Assembly: GCA_030682075.1 (NCBI GenBank)
Contig: JAUXRH010000307.1
Coordinates: 1 to 36,810, forward strand
Length of the DNA: 36,810 bases
Source of the DNA: Nitrosomonas sp.
Lineage (GTDB): Bacteria > Pseudomonadota > Gammaproteobacteria > Burkholderiales > Nitrosomonadaceae
Direction of reading: 5' to 3'
Under the pieces are notes generated by a model. It was given only the letters and a program-made list of their open reading frames with translations. It had not been told where the DNA came from and did not search any database. How positions within the stretch are numbered: the stretch's first letter is position 1; every line of letters begins with the position of its first letter. A program made the translations under genes and the position numbers. Of the stretch, positions 7,092 through 14,387 are shown one piece after another.

Positions 7092-10000
7092 ATGGAAAAA
7101 CCTCAAATCAGTGTCGTGATGCCGGCCTACAACCATGAAGCCTATGTAGCCGAAGCAATCCAAAGTGTCCTGTCTCAAACACTCCGGAATTTTGAGCTGA
7201 TCATTGTCAATGACGGCTCCACCGACCAGACAGAAAATGTGATTCTGGGATTTGATGATGCGCGTATCCGATATCTTTCTCAATCCAATCAGGGCGCGCA
7301 TCACGCGCTTAACCGGGGTATCTCGCTGGCACAAGGGGAATATATTGCCATCATAAATTCTGATGATGTTTTTATCGAGAACCGGCTTGAAATACTTCTG
7401 GATACCTTACAACGCGGCAATCTTGACTTTCTGATTTCCGATATTCATTTAATAGACGGAAATTCCGGGATCATTTGCGACCCTTCCCATTGGTGGTTGA
7501 AATGGTACGAGGATTTAAAACAAAAATTTCAGCAAACTCCCTCTACTGCAGCCGCATTCCTTGCGGGTAATTATGCCATTACGTCTTCTAATTTTTTCTT
7601 TCGCACCCAACTGATACAGCAAATCGGCCTATTCCGTCCGTTTCGCTATATTCTTGATTATGATTTTGCATTCCGGGCAGCGCTGATAAACCCGGCCGCT
7701 TTTTCCTTTCTGATTGGTCGGAAACTGTTGAACTACCGCTTACATGCAGACAATACCATTGCAGAAAACCCGCTGCTGGCCAATGTCGAAACGCTTTATT
7801 TTTTAAAAAAATCGATGATCAAGTACTTTGGTCATGAGCTTAATATTCCTTTGTATCATCTGAATAGAGTCAAAGGGCTTTTGAACAAAATTCAAAAAGC
7901 TCATTTTATTCGCCAAAGTAATGCATTGCAGCAGCAAAACAATGCACTACAACTTCAGAACAGTGAATTGCAAGGTCAAAACAATGAGCTTCAGCAGCAA
8001 AATAATGAACTCCAATTTCAGAACAGTCAGCTTCATAACCATAATGTGCAACTTACACATGAACTAACGCTGTTTAAGAACTCCAGAAGCTATCTTATCG
8101 GCAGGGCAATCACCGCACCTTACCGCTGGGTAGCCCTTAAATGGCAGCGTACTATTAACAAAAAACGCCAAACCATTAAAGACAGTGCTGGCAGCGTAGT
8201 GTTATTACGTGCAAAACTAGAGCAATACATCACACAAGCCAAGGTTATTTCGTTTGATATTTTTGATACCTTGCTGGAACGTGATATTGATCCTCCCGAT
8301 GAGGTGAAGCAAATTGTGGCCAAGCGGATAATACGCACATTATCAGATGATTATGACATTAACTGTACGGCCGCCCATGTGATTGCGCTACGTAACACCA
8401 TAGAAAATGATCTGCGGCTTAGAGGTTTAAATGCTGGCAGAGATTACGAATGCAAGTTTTCTGATATTGCAAAGGAACTGGCTTCACGCCTGGCAGAAGA
8501 GAATCTGGCGCTTATAGCGCCTTTGACAGCCAGAATCATCGCGCATGAGATTGAAGCCGAAACCGAAGTTCTTTTTGTTAAACGCGACATGGCGGCGGTA
8601 TTAGCATGGCTGAATAGTCGCGGCATCCGTGTAATCGCTGTGTCTGACATGTATCTCGATCAAGCCATCTTACACAATATTTTTGAAAAGAAAGGCCTGT
8701 CTGCCCATTTTGATCATATTTATGTTTCATCAGAATCCGGCGTTGGAAAGCATTCAGGACGACTGTTTGAACATGTGCTGCGACAAGAGAACTTACGGCC
8801 AGCGGAACTGCTGCACATCGGCGACAATCATCATTCCGACTACCGCTCTCCAGCAAAAATGGGCATACACACGATTCATTTTGATGATAAAACCAGTATC
8901 CGGCGACGCCAGACATTACGTGCTTACCGTTATCTGGCCAGAAAGAATCCTTACTGGCGCGGCCGACATTTACTTCAAATGATACGCCCCGCTGAATCTC
9001 AAGGATTTCACTATAATTATGGCTATGAAATATTGGGGCCTATCTATGCTACTTTCATACTGGGCGCCATTGAAGAAATAAAAAGAAACCATATCAAACA
9101 AGTGTATTTCCTGGCTCGGGAAGGTGAATTGTTCATGAAACTATTCCAGCTTCTCTGCCCCAGTTTTTTTGAACCGGATCAGATTCCTGCGGCACACTAT
9201 CTCTATGTTTCCCGCCGTTCCACTGCGACGGCTTCTGCACACAATGGACTCACTTATGAGGCGGCAATTGTGCCTCTGTTTAATCCAAAACAAGAAGGAT
9301 TGTATTCAATCTGCAAGGCTTTCGGTCTGCCATCAGATGAATTTATAAAGGTTTCAAAGAAACATGGCTATACCAGCATAAAACAACCCATCTATGATTG
9401 GAAATCATCCCAATTCAAGGGCATGCTGAACGATCCCGTGTTTCAGCAAACTGTCCGGCATTACACAACTGAAAGCTGGCATTTACTGCATACCTATCTG
9501 GCACAGCATGATTTCTTCGTTGAGAAACAAGCGGCTGTAGTTGATATTGGCTGGAATGGCTCTATTCAGAAATTCCTGCAGGAAGCATTTGGCACGGACA
9601 AGAATTATCCCCATGTATTCGGGCTATATCTGGGATTTATTGGCGGTATCCAGCATAGTTTTGATTCTGAAAAAAATACCCTTTTAGGAATCCTTTGTGA
9701 TGAGCGTGGTAAAACCAGACCAGAAGATATTTTTAGCCGTTTCGAAGAAATTTTTGAGGAAGGCGCGCGCGCACTTCACCCGACAACGATCGGCTATCGG
9801 ATCACTGAAGAAAATGGCAAAGTAGAACCCCTATTCAAACAAGATACCGATTACGATCGCGTCGCAGAGTTATCTGCCAACCCTGATATTGCGCAATTCC
9901 AAACGGGAATCATCGATTTTACCCATGAGTTTGCACGTGCTATTGATTTGACAGGCTATCACTTTGAAGATATCAAGCCTTTCATATTAACCCTTGCAGA

Positions 10001-10253
10001 ACGTGCAGTCGCATTTCCAACATCGATGGAGAGTCATCAGTTAATGCAACTGGGCCATTCCGAAGATTTTGGTTCTGAAAATGTAATGAATTTCCATCAT
10101 GAAAAATTTAATGGCTGGAACGCTTTGTTGAAACCACGAAGCTTAATAAGAAAATTGGCAACTGCGAACTGGAAATATGGCACTGCGTCTTCCTTAGGGA
10201 TACCCGGTTTAAATATGATTATTCGCCTTTATGATTTACTGAAATCAAAATAA
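7092..10253 (+). CDS. GT2 glycosyltransferase - coiled coil - HAD-like giant protein
   Basis: This protein has 1053 residues if it starts at ATG 7092. TTG at 7080 would add four residues; neither has a strong ribosome-binding site. Residues 1-250 form a GT2 domain (SVVMPAYNHEAYV, NDGSTD, IINSDD). Residues about 277-325 are seven consecutive heptads of the form xxLQxQN, rich in Gln and Asn, a clear coiled coil. Next comes a SYLIGRAITAPYRW segment like the SWRxTxPLR motif of related transferases. A HAD-like domain follows at about 383-600 with DIFDT, SDMY and GDNHHSD, so its catalytic aspartates are present. The rest, with FLAREGELF near 672 and VVDIGWNGSIQ near 816, matches the C-terminal part of large HAD-like proteins in polysaccharide clusters. 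The glycan substrate is unknown. Confidence 0.82.
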   Translation: MEKPQISVVMPAYNHEAYVAEAIQSVLSQTLRNFELIIVNDGSTDQTENVILGFDDARIRYLSQSNQGAHHALNRGISLAQGEYIAIINSDDVFIENRLEILLDTLQRGNLDFLISDIHLIDGNSGIICDPSHWWLKWYEDLKQKFQQTPSTAAAFLAGNYAITSSNFFFRTQLIQQIGLFRPFRYILDYDFAFRAALINPAAFSFLIGRKLLNYRLHADNTIAENPLLANVETLYFLKKSMIKYFGHELNIPLYHLNRVKGLLNKIQKAHFIRQSNALQQQNNALQLQNSELQGQNNELQQQNNELQFQNSQLHNHNVQLTHELTLFKNSRSYLIGRAITAPYRWVALKWQRTINKKRQTIKDSAGSVVLLRAKLEQYITQAKVISFDIFDTLLERDIDPPDEVKQIVAKRIIRTLSDDYDINCTAAHVIALRNTIENDLRLRGLNAGRDYECKFSDIAKELASRLAEENLALIAPLTARIIAHEIEAETEVLFVKRDMAAVLAWLNSRGIRVIAVSDMYLDQAILHNIFEKKGLSAHFDHIYVSSESGVGKHSGRLFEHVLRQENLRPAELLHIGDNHHSDYRSPAKMGIHTIHFDDKTSIRRRQTLRAYRYLARKNPYWRGRHLLQMIRPAESQGFHYNYGYEILGPIYATFILGAIEEIKRNHIKQVYFLAREGELFMKLFQLLCPSFFEPDQIPAAHYLYVSRRSTATASAHNGLTYEAAIVPLFNPKQEGLYSICKAFGLPSDEFIKVSKKHGYTSIKQPIYDWKSSQFKGMLNDPVFQQTVRHYTTESWHLLHTYLAQHDFFVEKQAAVVDIGWNGSIQKFLQEAFGTDKNYPHVFGLYLGFIGGIQHSFDSEKNTLLGILCDERGKTRPEDIFSRFEEIFEEGARALHPTTIGYRITEENGKVEPLFKQDTDYDRVAELSANPDIAQFQTGIIDFTHEFARAIDLTGYHFEDIKPFILTLAERAVAFPTSMESHQLMQLGHSEDFGSENVMNFHHEKFNGWNALLKPRSLIRKLATANWKYGTASSLGIPGLNMIIRLYDLLKSK

Positions 10254-10501
10254 TGAAGAAGCTACACTTTAACCCGCATCTGGATCTTAATGCCTGTACT
10301 TATGGCCAAACTTTCAAAACCATTTTGATCCAGCGTTTATCCCATTTCATCTCTAAAAAAACCAAACAACAAGCCAGAGCAGATACACCTCAGTGGAGAG
10401 ATTTTCTGCTGGTTTTTCTTATTCATCATTGTTTTCCCTTGTTTCAGGCGGTAGATAAATTACGCGGGCTACTCATTCGGCTGATTAACCGGTTCAGGTA
10501 A
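10253..10501 (+). CDS. Small unknown protein in polysaccharide operon
   Basis: This is an 82-residue protein that I do not recognise. The ATG overlaps the last base of the upstream TAA stop, so it is probably translated by coupling to the giant glycosyltransferase. It is basic, with a central hydrophobic stretch DFLLVFLIHHCFPLF (about residues 50-64) flanked by charged helices and ending in RLINRFR. A membrane-associated helix is possible, but no signal peptide or motif is visible. It could be a remnant of a longer gene. Coupling and lack of a stop over its length support a real gene. Confidence 0.55.
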   Translation: MKKLHFNPHLDLNACTYGQTFKTILIQRLSHFISKKTKQQARADTPQWRDFLLVFLIHHCFPLFQAVDKLRGLLIRLINRFR

Positions 10502-10535
10502 AATTTGTTGCTACCCATTTGACAGGCCATAAGCT

Positions 10536-11459
10536 TTGAATAAATTGTGTGAGGATATTGTACCCATAGTCGTTACTTATAATCCCGATGAAGTAACACT
10601 TATGACCAGTCTCAGCGCATTACTCTCTCAAGCCAAAGCTATTGTTGTAATCGATAATGGCTCCGATTCAAACATTGATACCATCCTGCAGAAACTGGAA
10701 CTGGAATGGCCTGGCGCACTTAACTTCTTGGCGCTAAAACATAATTATGGGTTGGGAGAAGCCTATAATGCAGGTATAGCCATTGCTCGCGGCATGCAGG
10801 CTGTTTTTGTACTCCTGATGGATCAGGACAGCATTCCAGAACCGGGCATGTTATATGAGTTGCGGAATGCCTACATTAGTCTTGCCGATCAAGGAAAACA
10901 AGTTGGAGCAGTTGGTGCTTGCTATCGGAATCATGCCGCAGCAGAAAAATCACATTTTGTTCGTGTGACCCGATCCGGGTTTACACGATTGGGCTGTGAC
11001 GACAAAACCAATCCTGTGCGCGCAGATTTTTTAATTTCCTCAGGCTCCTTGATTTCCATAAAAGCATTGGATCATATTGGCAACATGGACCAAGATCTTT
11101 TTATTGATCATATTGATACCGAGTGGTGTTTTCGCGCGCAATCCGAGGGGTTCGAGATATATGGAACCTGCCATGCGGTTATGCTGCATTCCTTGGGAGA
11201 CCGGCAGATCCGCATCTGGTGGGGACGCTGGCGAACGATCCCTTTTCACCAGCCCTTTCGGTATTACTATATGTTCAGAAACAGTGTCCTGCTATGGCAA
11301 CGTCCTTATATGCCTGCGGAATGGAAGCGAGCCGATAGATTACGGACATTGTACGCCCTGATTTTTTTCACTCTATTTTCACCCAACAGAATAGCCAATT
11401 TATTTATGATGATAAAAGGTTTAAAGGATGGGTTTAATGGACGTGCTGGAAAATTATAA
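10536..11459 (+). CDS. GT2 glycosyltransferase, rhamnosyltransferase (RfbF)-like
   Basis: This 307-residue GT-A-fold transferase probably adds a sugar, likely a deoxyhexose such as rhamnose, to the glycan on the inner membrane face. Visible signs are the N-terminal VVTYNPDE strand, VVIDNGSDSN, the metal-binding region LLMDQDS (about 93-99), LISSGSLIS, and the acceptor-side FIDHIDTEWCFRA typical of RfbF-like rhamnosyltransferases. The C-terminus has a hydrophobic stretch that may attach it to the membrane. The proposed start is TTG at 10536, and a second TTG lies three codons later; no ATG fits the conserved N-terminus. The end abuts the next gene exactly. Confidence 0.82.
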   Translation: MNKLCEDIVPIVVTYNPDEVTLMTSLSALLSQAKAIVVIDNGSDSNIDTILQKLELEWPGALNFLALKHNYGLGEAYNAGIAIARGMQAVFVLLMDQDSIPEPGMLYELRNAYISLADQGKQVGAVGACYRNHAAAEKSHFVRVTRSGFTRLGCDDKTNPVRADFLISSGSLISIKALDHIGNMDQDLFIDHIDTEWCFRAQSEGFEIYGTCHAVMLHSLGDRQIRIWWGRWRTIPFHQPFRYYYMFRNSVLLWQRPYMPAEWKRADRLRTLYALIFFTLFSPNRIANLFMMIKGLKDGFNGRAGKL

Positions 11460-12377
11460 ATGGATACTGAAATGTACAGTTTGCAACCGGTATCTATCGT
11501 GATAGTAAATTATAATGCCGGTCCGCTCCTGATCCGGTGCGTTCATGCTGCACTTGAGCAGGCACGGGAAGTTATTGTGGTCGACAATGCATCGATAGAC
11601 TCAAGTATGGAAAAATTAAGGGACTCCTTCCCTATGGAAAATCGGCTGAATTTAATGGCTACAGGCAAAAATTCCGGCTTCGCTGCAGGTTGCAATATTG
11701 GTCTTGATGCATCAACCCAGCCCTACATTCTCTTTCTGAACCCGGACTGTATTCTCGGAGACTATTCATTGCAACGCATGGTTCAGGTGATGGAATCAGA
11801 TCCTCCTATCGGCATCGCCGGTGGCTATCTGATGAATCCGGACGGCTCTGAGCAAAGTGGCGGGCGCCGCGCCATCCCCACGCCGTGGCGCGCCTTCGTT
11901 CGCGCCTTTGGCTTATACCGCCTGGAAAAATATTGGCCGTGCCTGTTTTATGATTTTCATTTGCACCAGCAGCCATTGCCCGTGATGTCCATAGAAGTTG
12001 AAGCGATTTCCGGCGCATTGATGCTGGTACGACACGAAGCGATCAAAGACGTCGGCAGTTGGGATGAACAGTATTTTCTTCATTGTGAAGATCTGGATTG
12101 GTGCCTGCGCTTTCGACAAAAAGGCTGGAAGATTAAGTTTGTTCCTGACGCCCCGGTTTTACACTACCGGGGAACGTGCAGTCGCGCGCGTCCAATCTTT
12201 GTTGCCTGGCACAAACATAAGGGCATGTTGCGCTTCTATAAAAAATTCTTTCACCCGCAATATCCTGGCGGATTGATGTGGATAGTCGCACTGGGCGTAT
12301 GGTCACGATTTGGGGCAATCGCGCTGTTTTATACTGCGCAGCATATTTATCGATGGCTAGGGAATCCACGTGCCTGA
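11460..12377 (+). CDS. GT2 glycosyltransferase, WbbL/rhamnosyltransferase-like
   Basis: This 305-residue protein starts immediately after the previous stop codon. It shows the GT2 pattern VSIVIVNYNAGPLL, VVDNASIDSS, a metal site LFLNPDC (about 91-97) and FLHCEDLDWCLRFRQKGW with the ED pair that acts as catalytic base region in WbbL-like rhamnosyltransferases. The HYRGTCSRA motif and the following basic, aromatic segment are typical of the same group. The C-terminus is hydrophobic (about 275-298), suggesting membrane association. It probably acts next to the RfbF-like enzyme in building the same repeat unit. The donor sugar is not shown by the sequence. Confidence 0.84.
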   Translation: MDTEMYSLQPVSIVIVNYNAGPLLIRCVHAALEQAREVIVVDNASIDSSMEKLRDSFPMENRLNLMATGKNSGFAAGCNIGLDASTQPYILFLNPDCILGDYSLQRMVQVMESDPPIGIAGGYLMNPDGSEQSGGRRAIPTPWRAFVRAFGLYRLEKYWPCLFYDFHLHQQPLPVMSIEVEAISGALMLVRHEAIKDVGSWDEQYFLHCEDLDWCLRFRQKGWKIKFVPDAPVLHYRGTCSRARPIFVAWHKHKGMLRFYKKFFHPQYPGGLMWIVALGVWSRFGAIALFYTAQHIYRWLGNPRA

Positions 12378-13404
12378 GGTGACTAAAAAGCAGGTGGGCG
12401 TGCTGGGCGCCACCAGTCTGGTTGGCGCGTGTCTATTACAGCGGTTAGTGCAGGATTGCTGGCCCGTCATTGCTTTTTCCCGTCAGGTAATGGTTAACAG
12501 GCCGTTGAAAAACGTATTCGAGGTAGCTGATGCAAGGCAAAAACAGGCGAAAAAGCGCAGTTTATGCTTAATAAATGAGCATTTTGAGCCTGTTCTTAAC
12601 GCCGCAGCGGCAACGCAGATAGTTTTTCAACGGCCTGTTAAAAGCGCGGCCGGAATAACCTGGCACTTGCTTAATAACGGTACTCAAACGGGTTTAAGTG
12701 ATCAACCTGAAATCGCCTTATGGATTTGTGTTGCGCCCATCTGGACCTTGCCTGAACACTTTGATTTTTTATTGGCACAGGGTGTACGGCGGATTATTGC
12801 CCTGTCTTCCACTAGCCGTTTCACCAAAGGCAATTCTTCAGATTCCAGTGAACAAGCGGTTGCGCATCGTTTAATTGCCGGTGAAAAACACTTGCAGGCC
12901 TGGGCCACTCGCCATGGCGTAGAATGGATCATTCTGCGCCCCACGCTGATTTATGGGCTGGGACAGGATAAAAATATTGCTGAAATAACGCGATTCATTC
13001 GCCGCTTTGGCTTTTTTCCGCTCCTGGGATCAGCCAATGGATTGCGCCAACCGATACATGTGGAAGATGTCGCGATGGCTTGTTTTAATGCATTGAATGC
13101 TTCAAATATTGTCAATCGAGCTTATAATCTGACCGGCGGTGAAACCTTGTCCTATCGTGAAATGGTTAATCGAGTGTTTACCGCACTCAACCGCGCCCCC
13201 CGTTTTGTGACCATCCCACGCTGGATTTTTCAATTCGTCATCAAAGGGCTTCGCTGGCTGCCACGGTATCGACACTGGACTACGGCAATGGCTGACCGAA
13301 TGAATTGTGATCTGGTATTTGATTGTGCTGATGCCAGGCTGGATCTTAATTTTTCTCCCAGATTATTTAAACTTGAAGCAAAGGATTTATCCGTAGATAT
13401 TTGA
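12370..13404 (+). CDS. NAD-dependent epimerase/dehydratase-like protein with in-frame repeat insertion
   Basis: This 344-residue extended-SDR protein is of the nucleotide-sugar epimerase type. Its Rossmann start VGVLGATSLVGACLLQRL (9-26) carries GATxxVG, and a later segment has ILRPTLIYG and the substrate-side RQPIHVEDVA. Residues 43-90 are encoded exactly by a 144-bp palindromic repeat. They interrupt the loop after the second strand (VIAFSR) without breaking the frame. The usual YxxxK catalytic pair is not evident; the equivalent area reads SSEQAVAHRLIAGEKHL. Either activity is altered or the protein has another role. The start is GTG, overlapping the previous gene by 8 bases. Without the insertion, length would be about 296, normal for compact SDRs of this type. 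Confidence 0.8.
   Translation: MPEVTKKQVGVLGATSLVGACLLQRLVQDCWPVIAFSRQVMVNRPLKNVFEVADARQKQAKKRSLCLINEHFEPVLNAAAATQIVFQRPVKSAAGITWHLLNNGTQTGLSDQPEIALWICVAPIWTLPEHFDFLLAQGVRRIIALSSTSRFTKGNSSDSSEQAVAHRLIAGEKHLQAWATRHGVEWIILRPTLIYGLGQDKNIAEITRFIRRFGFFPLLGSANGLRQPIHVEDVAMACFNALNASNIVNRAYNLTGGETLSYREMVNRVFTALNRAPRFVTIPRWIFQFVIKGLRWLPRYRHWTTAMADRMNCDLVFDCADARLDLNFSPRLFKLEAKDLSVDI
12496..12639 (+). repeat. 144-bp palindromic repeat, full copy, inside a gene
   Basis: Perfect 18-bp terminal inverted repeats, AACAGGCCGTTGAAAAAC and its reverse complement, bound 144 bases, exactly 48 codons. The same element lies at 34058-34200, and a truncated end lies at 1242-1285. Flanking TT/AA extends the symmetry to 148 bases. 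The element has one open frame, used by the host gene, giving a peptide with NEHFEPVLNAAAATQ. This resembles in principle the Rickettsia palindromic elements that insert into proteins. Confidence 0.85.
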
Positions 13405-14183
13405 TGGACAACAAAAATAAAAAGCGCCTTGTTTCATTGACGGATGAACCGGTGACACCGCCATCACCCGATATATCGACAGTTCCGGTTCCGAGTAAAA
13501 ACAAGGTAAATTTGACCATTAACCTGCGTCACATTCCACTGTTGTCACAGTTGAACAACGATGAGATGGATCAGGTCAAGAAAAATCTGACGATCCGACA
13601 ATATGCGCGGCGGGATGCCTTATTACAAAAGGGCGCTGGTAGTGATAGCTTACTGTTTCTACTGTCAGGAAACATACAAGTGGTTGATTTGACAGATCAA
13701 GGAAGCGTAATCGGACTGAGCTTACTATCACCCGGGGACTTCTTTGGCGAAGTCGCGCTGATTAATCATACGGCGCATACCGCTTCTGTCGTGGCGCTCA
13801 GTGAGGTTCTGGTCGCATCCTTGCAAGGCACAACCGCACTTCATCTATTTACCCATGCCCCTTCCGTCGCGCAAAAAATACAGCAACACCTGGCTCAAAA
13901 AGTACAACGTGATTACAAATTTCGCTCCTTACTCAGTATTAACAATACCTCAAAACGAATTTTCAGTTTTCTGGTGTTAATGAAACAAAAAAATGCGGAA
14001 AAACAGGAATTAGTCGTCAACCTACCGACCCATCAGGAGATTGCAAACATGATGAATACCAGTCGTGAAACAGTAACCCGGGCATTATTAATGCTGGCCC
14101 AACAGGGAATCGTCCGAAAAGACGCGCACCGCTTGATTATTACAAACCCGGATGCATTGAAGAAATTGGTACAGAATGCTTAA
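13404..14183 (+). CDS. CRP/FNR-family transcription regulator
   Basis: This 259-residue regulator has a 35-residue proline-rich, disordered-looking N-terminus, a cyclic-nucleotide-binding-type beta roll (about 40-150, with FFGEVAL at 113-119), a dimer helix, and a winged-helix DNA-binding domain. The recognition helix reads SRETVTRALLML (220-231). In E. coli CRP the equivalent RETVGR contacts TGTGA half-sites. The Arg-Ser pair that binds the cAMP phosphate is not conserved (HTASV instead), and no FNR-type cysteine cluster is seen. The effector may therefore differ. ATG 13404 overlaps the upstream TGA by one base. It probably controls the secretion operon downstream through the site at 14239-14254. 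Confidence 0.88.
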   Translation: MDNKNKKRLVSLTDEPVTPPSPDISTVPVPSKNKVNLTINLRHIPLLSQLNNDEMDQVKKNLTIRQYARRDALLQKGAGSDSLLFLLSGNIQVVDLTDQGSVIGLSLLSPGDFFGEVALINHTAHTASVVALSEVLVASLQGTTALHLFTHAPSVAQKIQQHLAQKVQRDYKFRSLLSINNTSKRIFSFLVLMKQKNAEKQELVVNLPTHQEIANMMNTSRETVTRALLMLAQQGIVRKDAHRLIITNPDALKKLVQNA

Positions 14184-14238
14184 CAGGCCGGTTAATTCAT
14201 GAACCAAAATTGAAAAGAATTTATTCTTGTATTGAAAG

Positions 14239-14254
14239 TGTGACACAGATCACA
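14239..14254. promoter_or_regulatory. Perfect CRP-type operator (TGTGA-N6-TCACA)
   Basis: TGTGACACAGATCACA has both consensus CRP half-sites with the canonical 6-base spacing, and the flanks AAAG/TTTT extend the match. It lies 56 bases after the CRP-family gene and 134 bases before the secretion ABC gene. The promoter itself is not clear; TATTCT at 14263-14268 is a weak -10 candidate. Confidence 0.75.
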
Positions 14255-14308
14255 TTTTGGTGTATTCTTTGCCTGCTTCTTTACGTTAAAGTGCGCCATT
14301 GCTTTTAG

Positions 14309-14341
14309 GGCGCCTCTAAAAATTCATTAGAGGCGCCTTTT
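14309..14341 (+). terminator. Perfect hairpin with T-run, made of repeat ends
   Basis: GGCGCCTCTAA (14309-14319) pairs perfectly with TTAGAGGCGCC (14327-14337) around a 7-base loop, followed by TTTT. It fits an intrinsic terminator for the regulator gene. The sequence also equals the outer ends of the 180-bp element (at 19234, 23065 and 30347) joined together, so it looks like an internal-deletion form. If the secretion promoter is upstream of it, it could attenuate that operon. Confidence 0.7.
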
Positions 14342-14387
14342 AGGAAACAAGTCAAACCCCCTGTTTTGTTAATCACCCTTTTTGCAA

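Noticed and set aside
12494-12641. CRISPR or integron attachment site reading of the 144-bp repeat family
   Set aside because: Copies are dispersed, not tandem, with no spacers, no cas genes and no integrase. Perfect terminal inverted repeats fit a small mobile palindrome better.
14184-14199. TTAACAGGCCGGTTAA-like word just after the CRP-family gene as another 144-bp repeat copy
   Set aside because: Only about 11 bases match the element end, too short to call a remnant.
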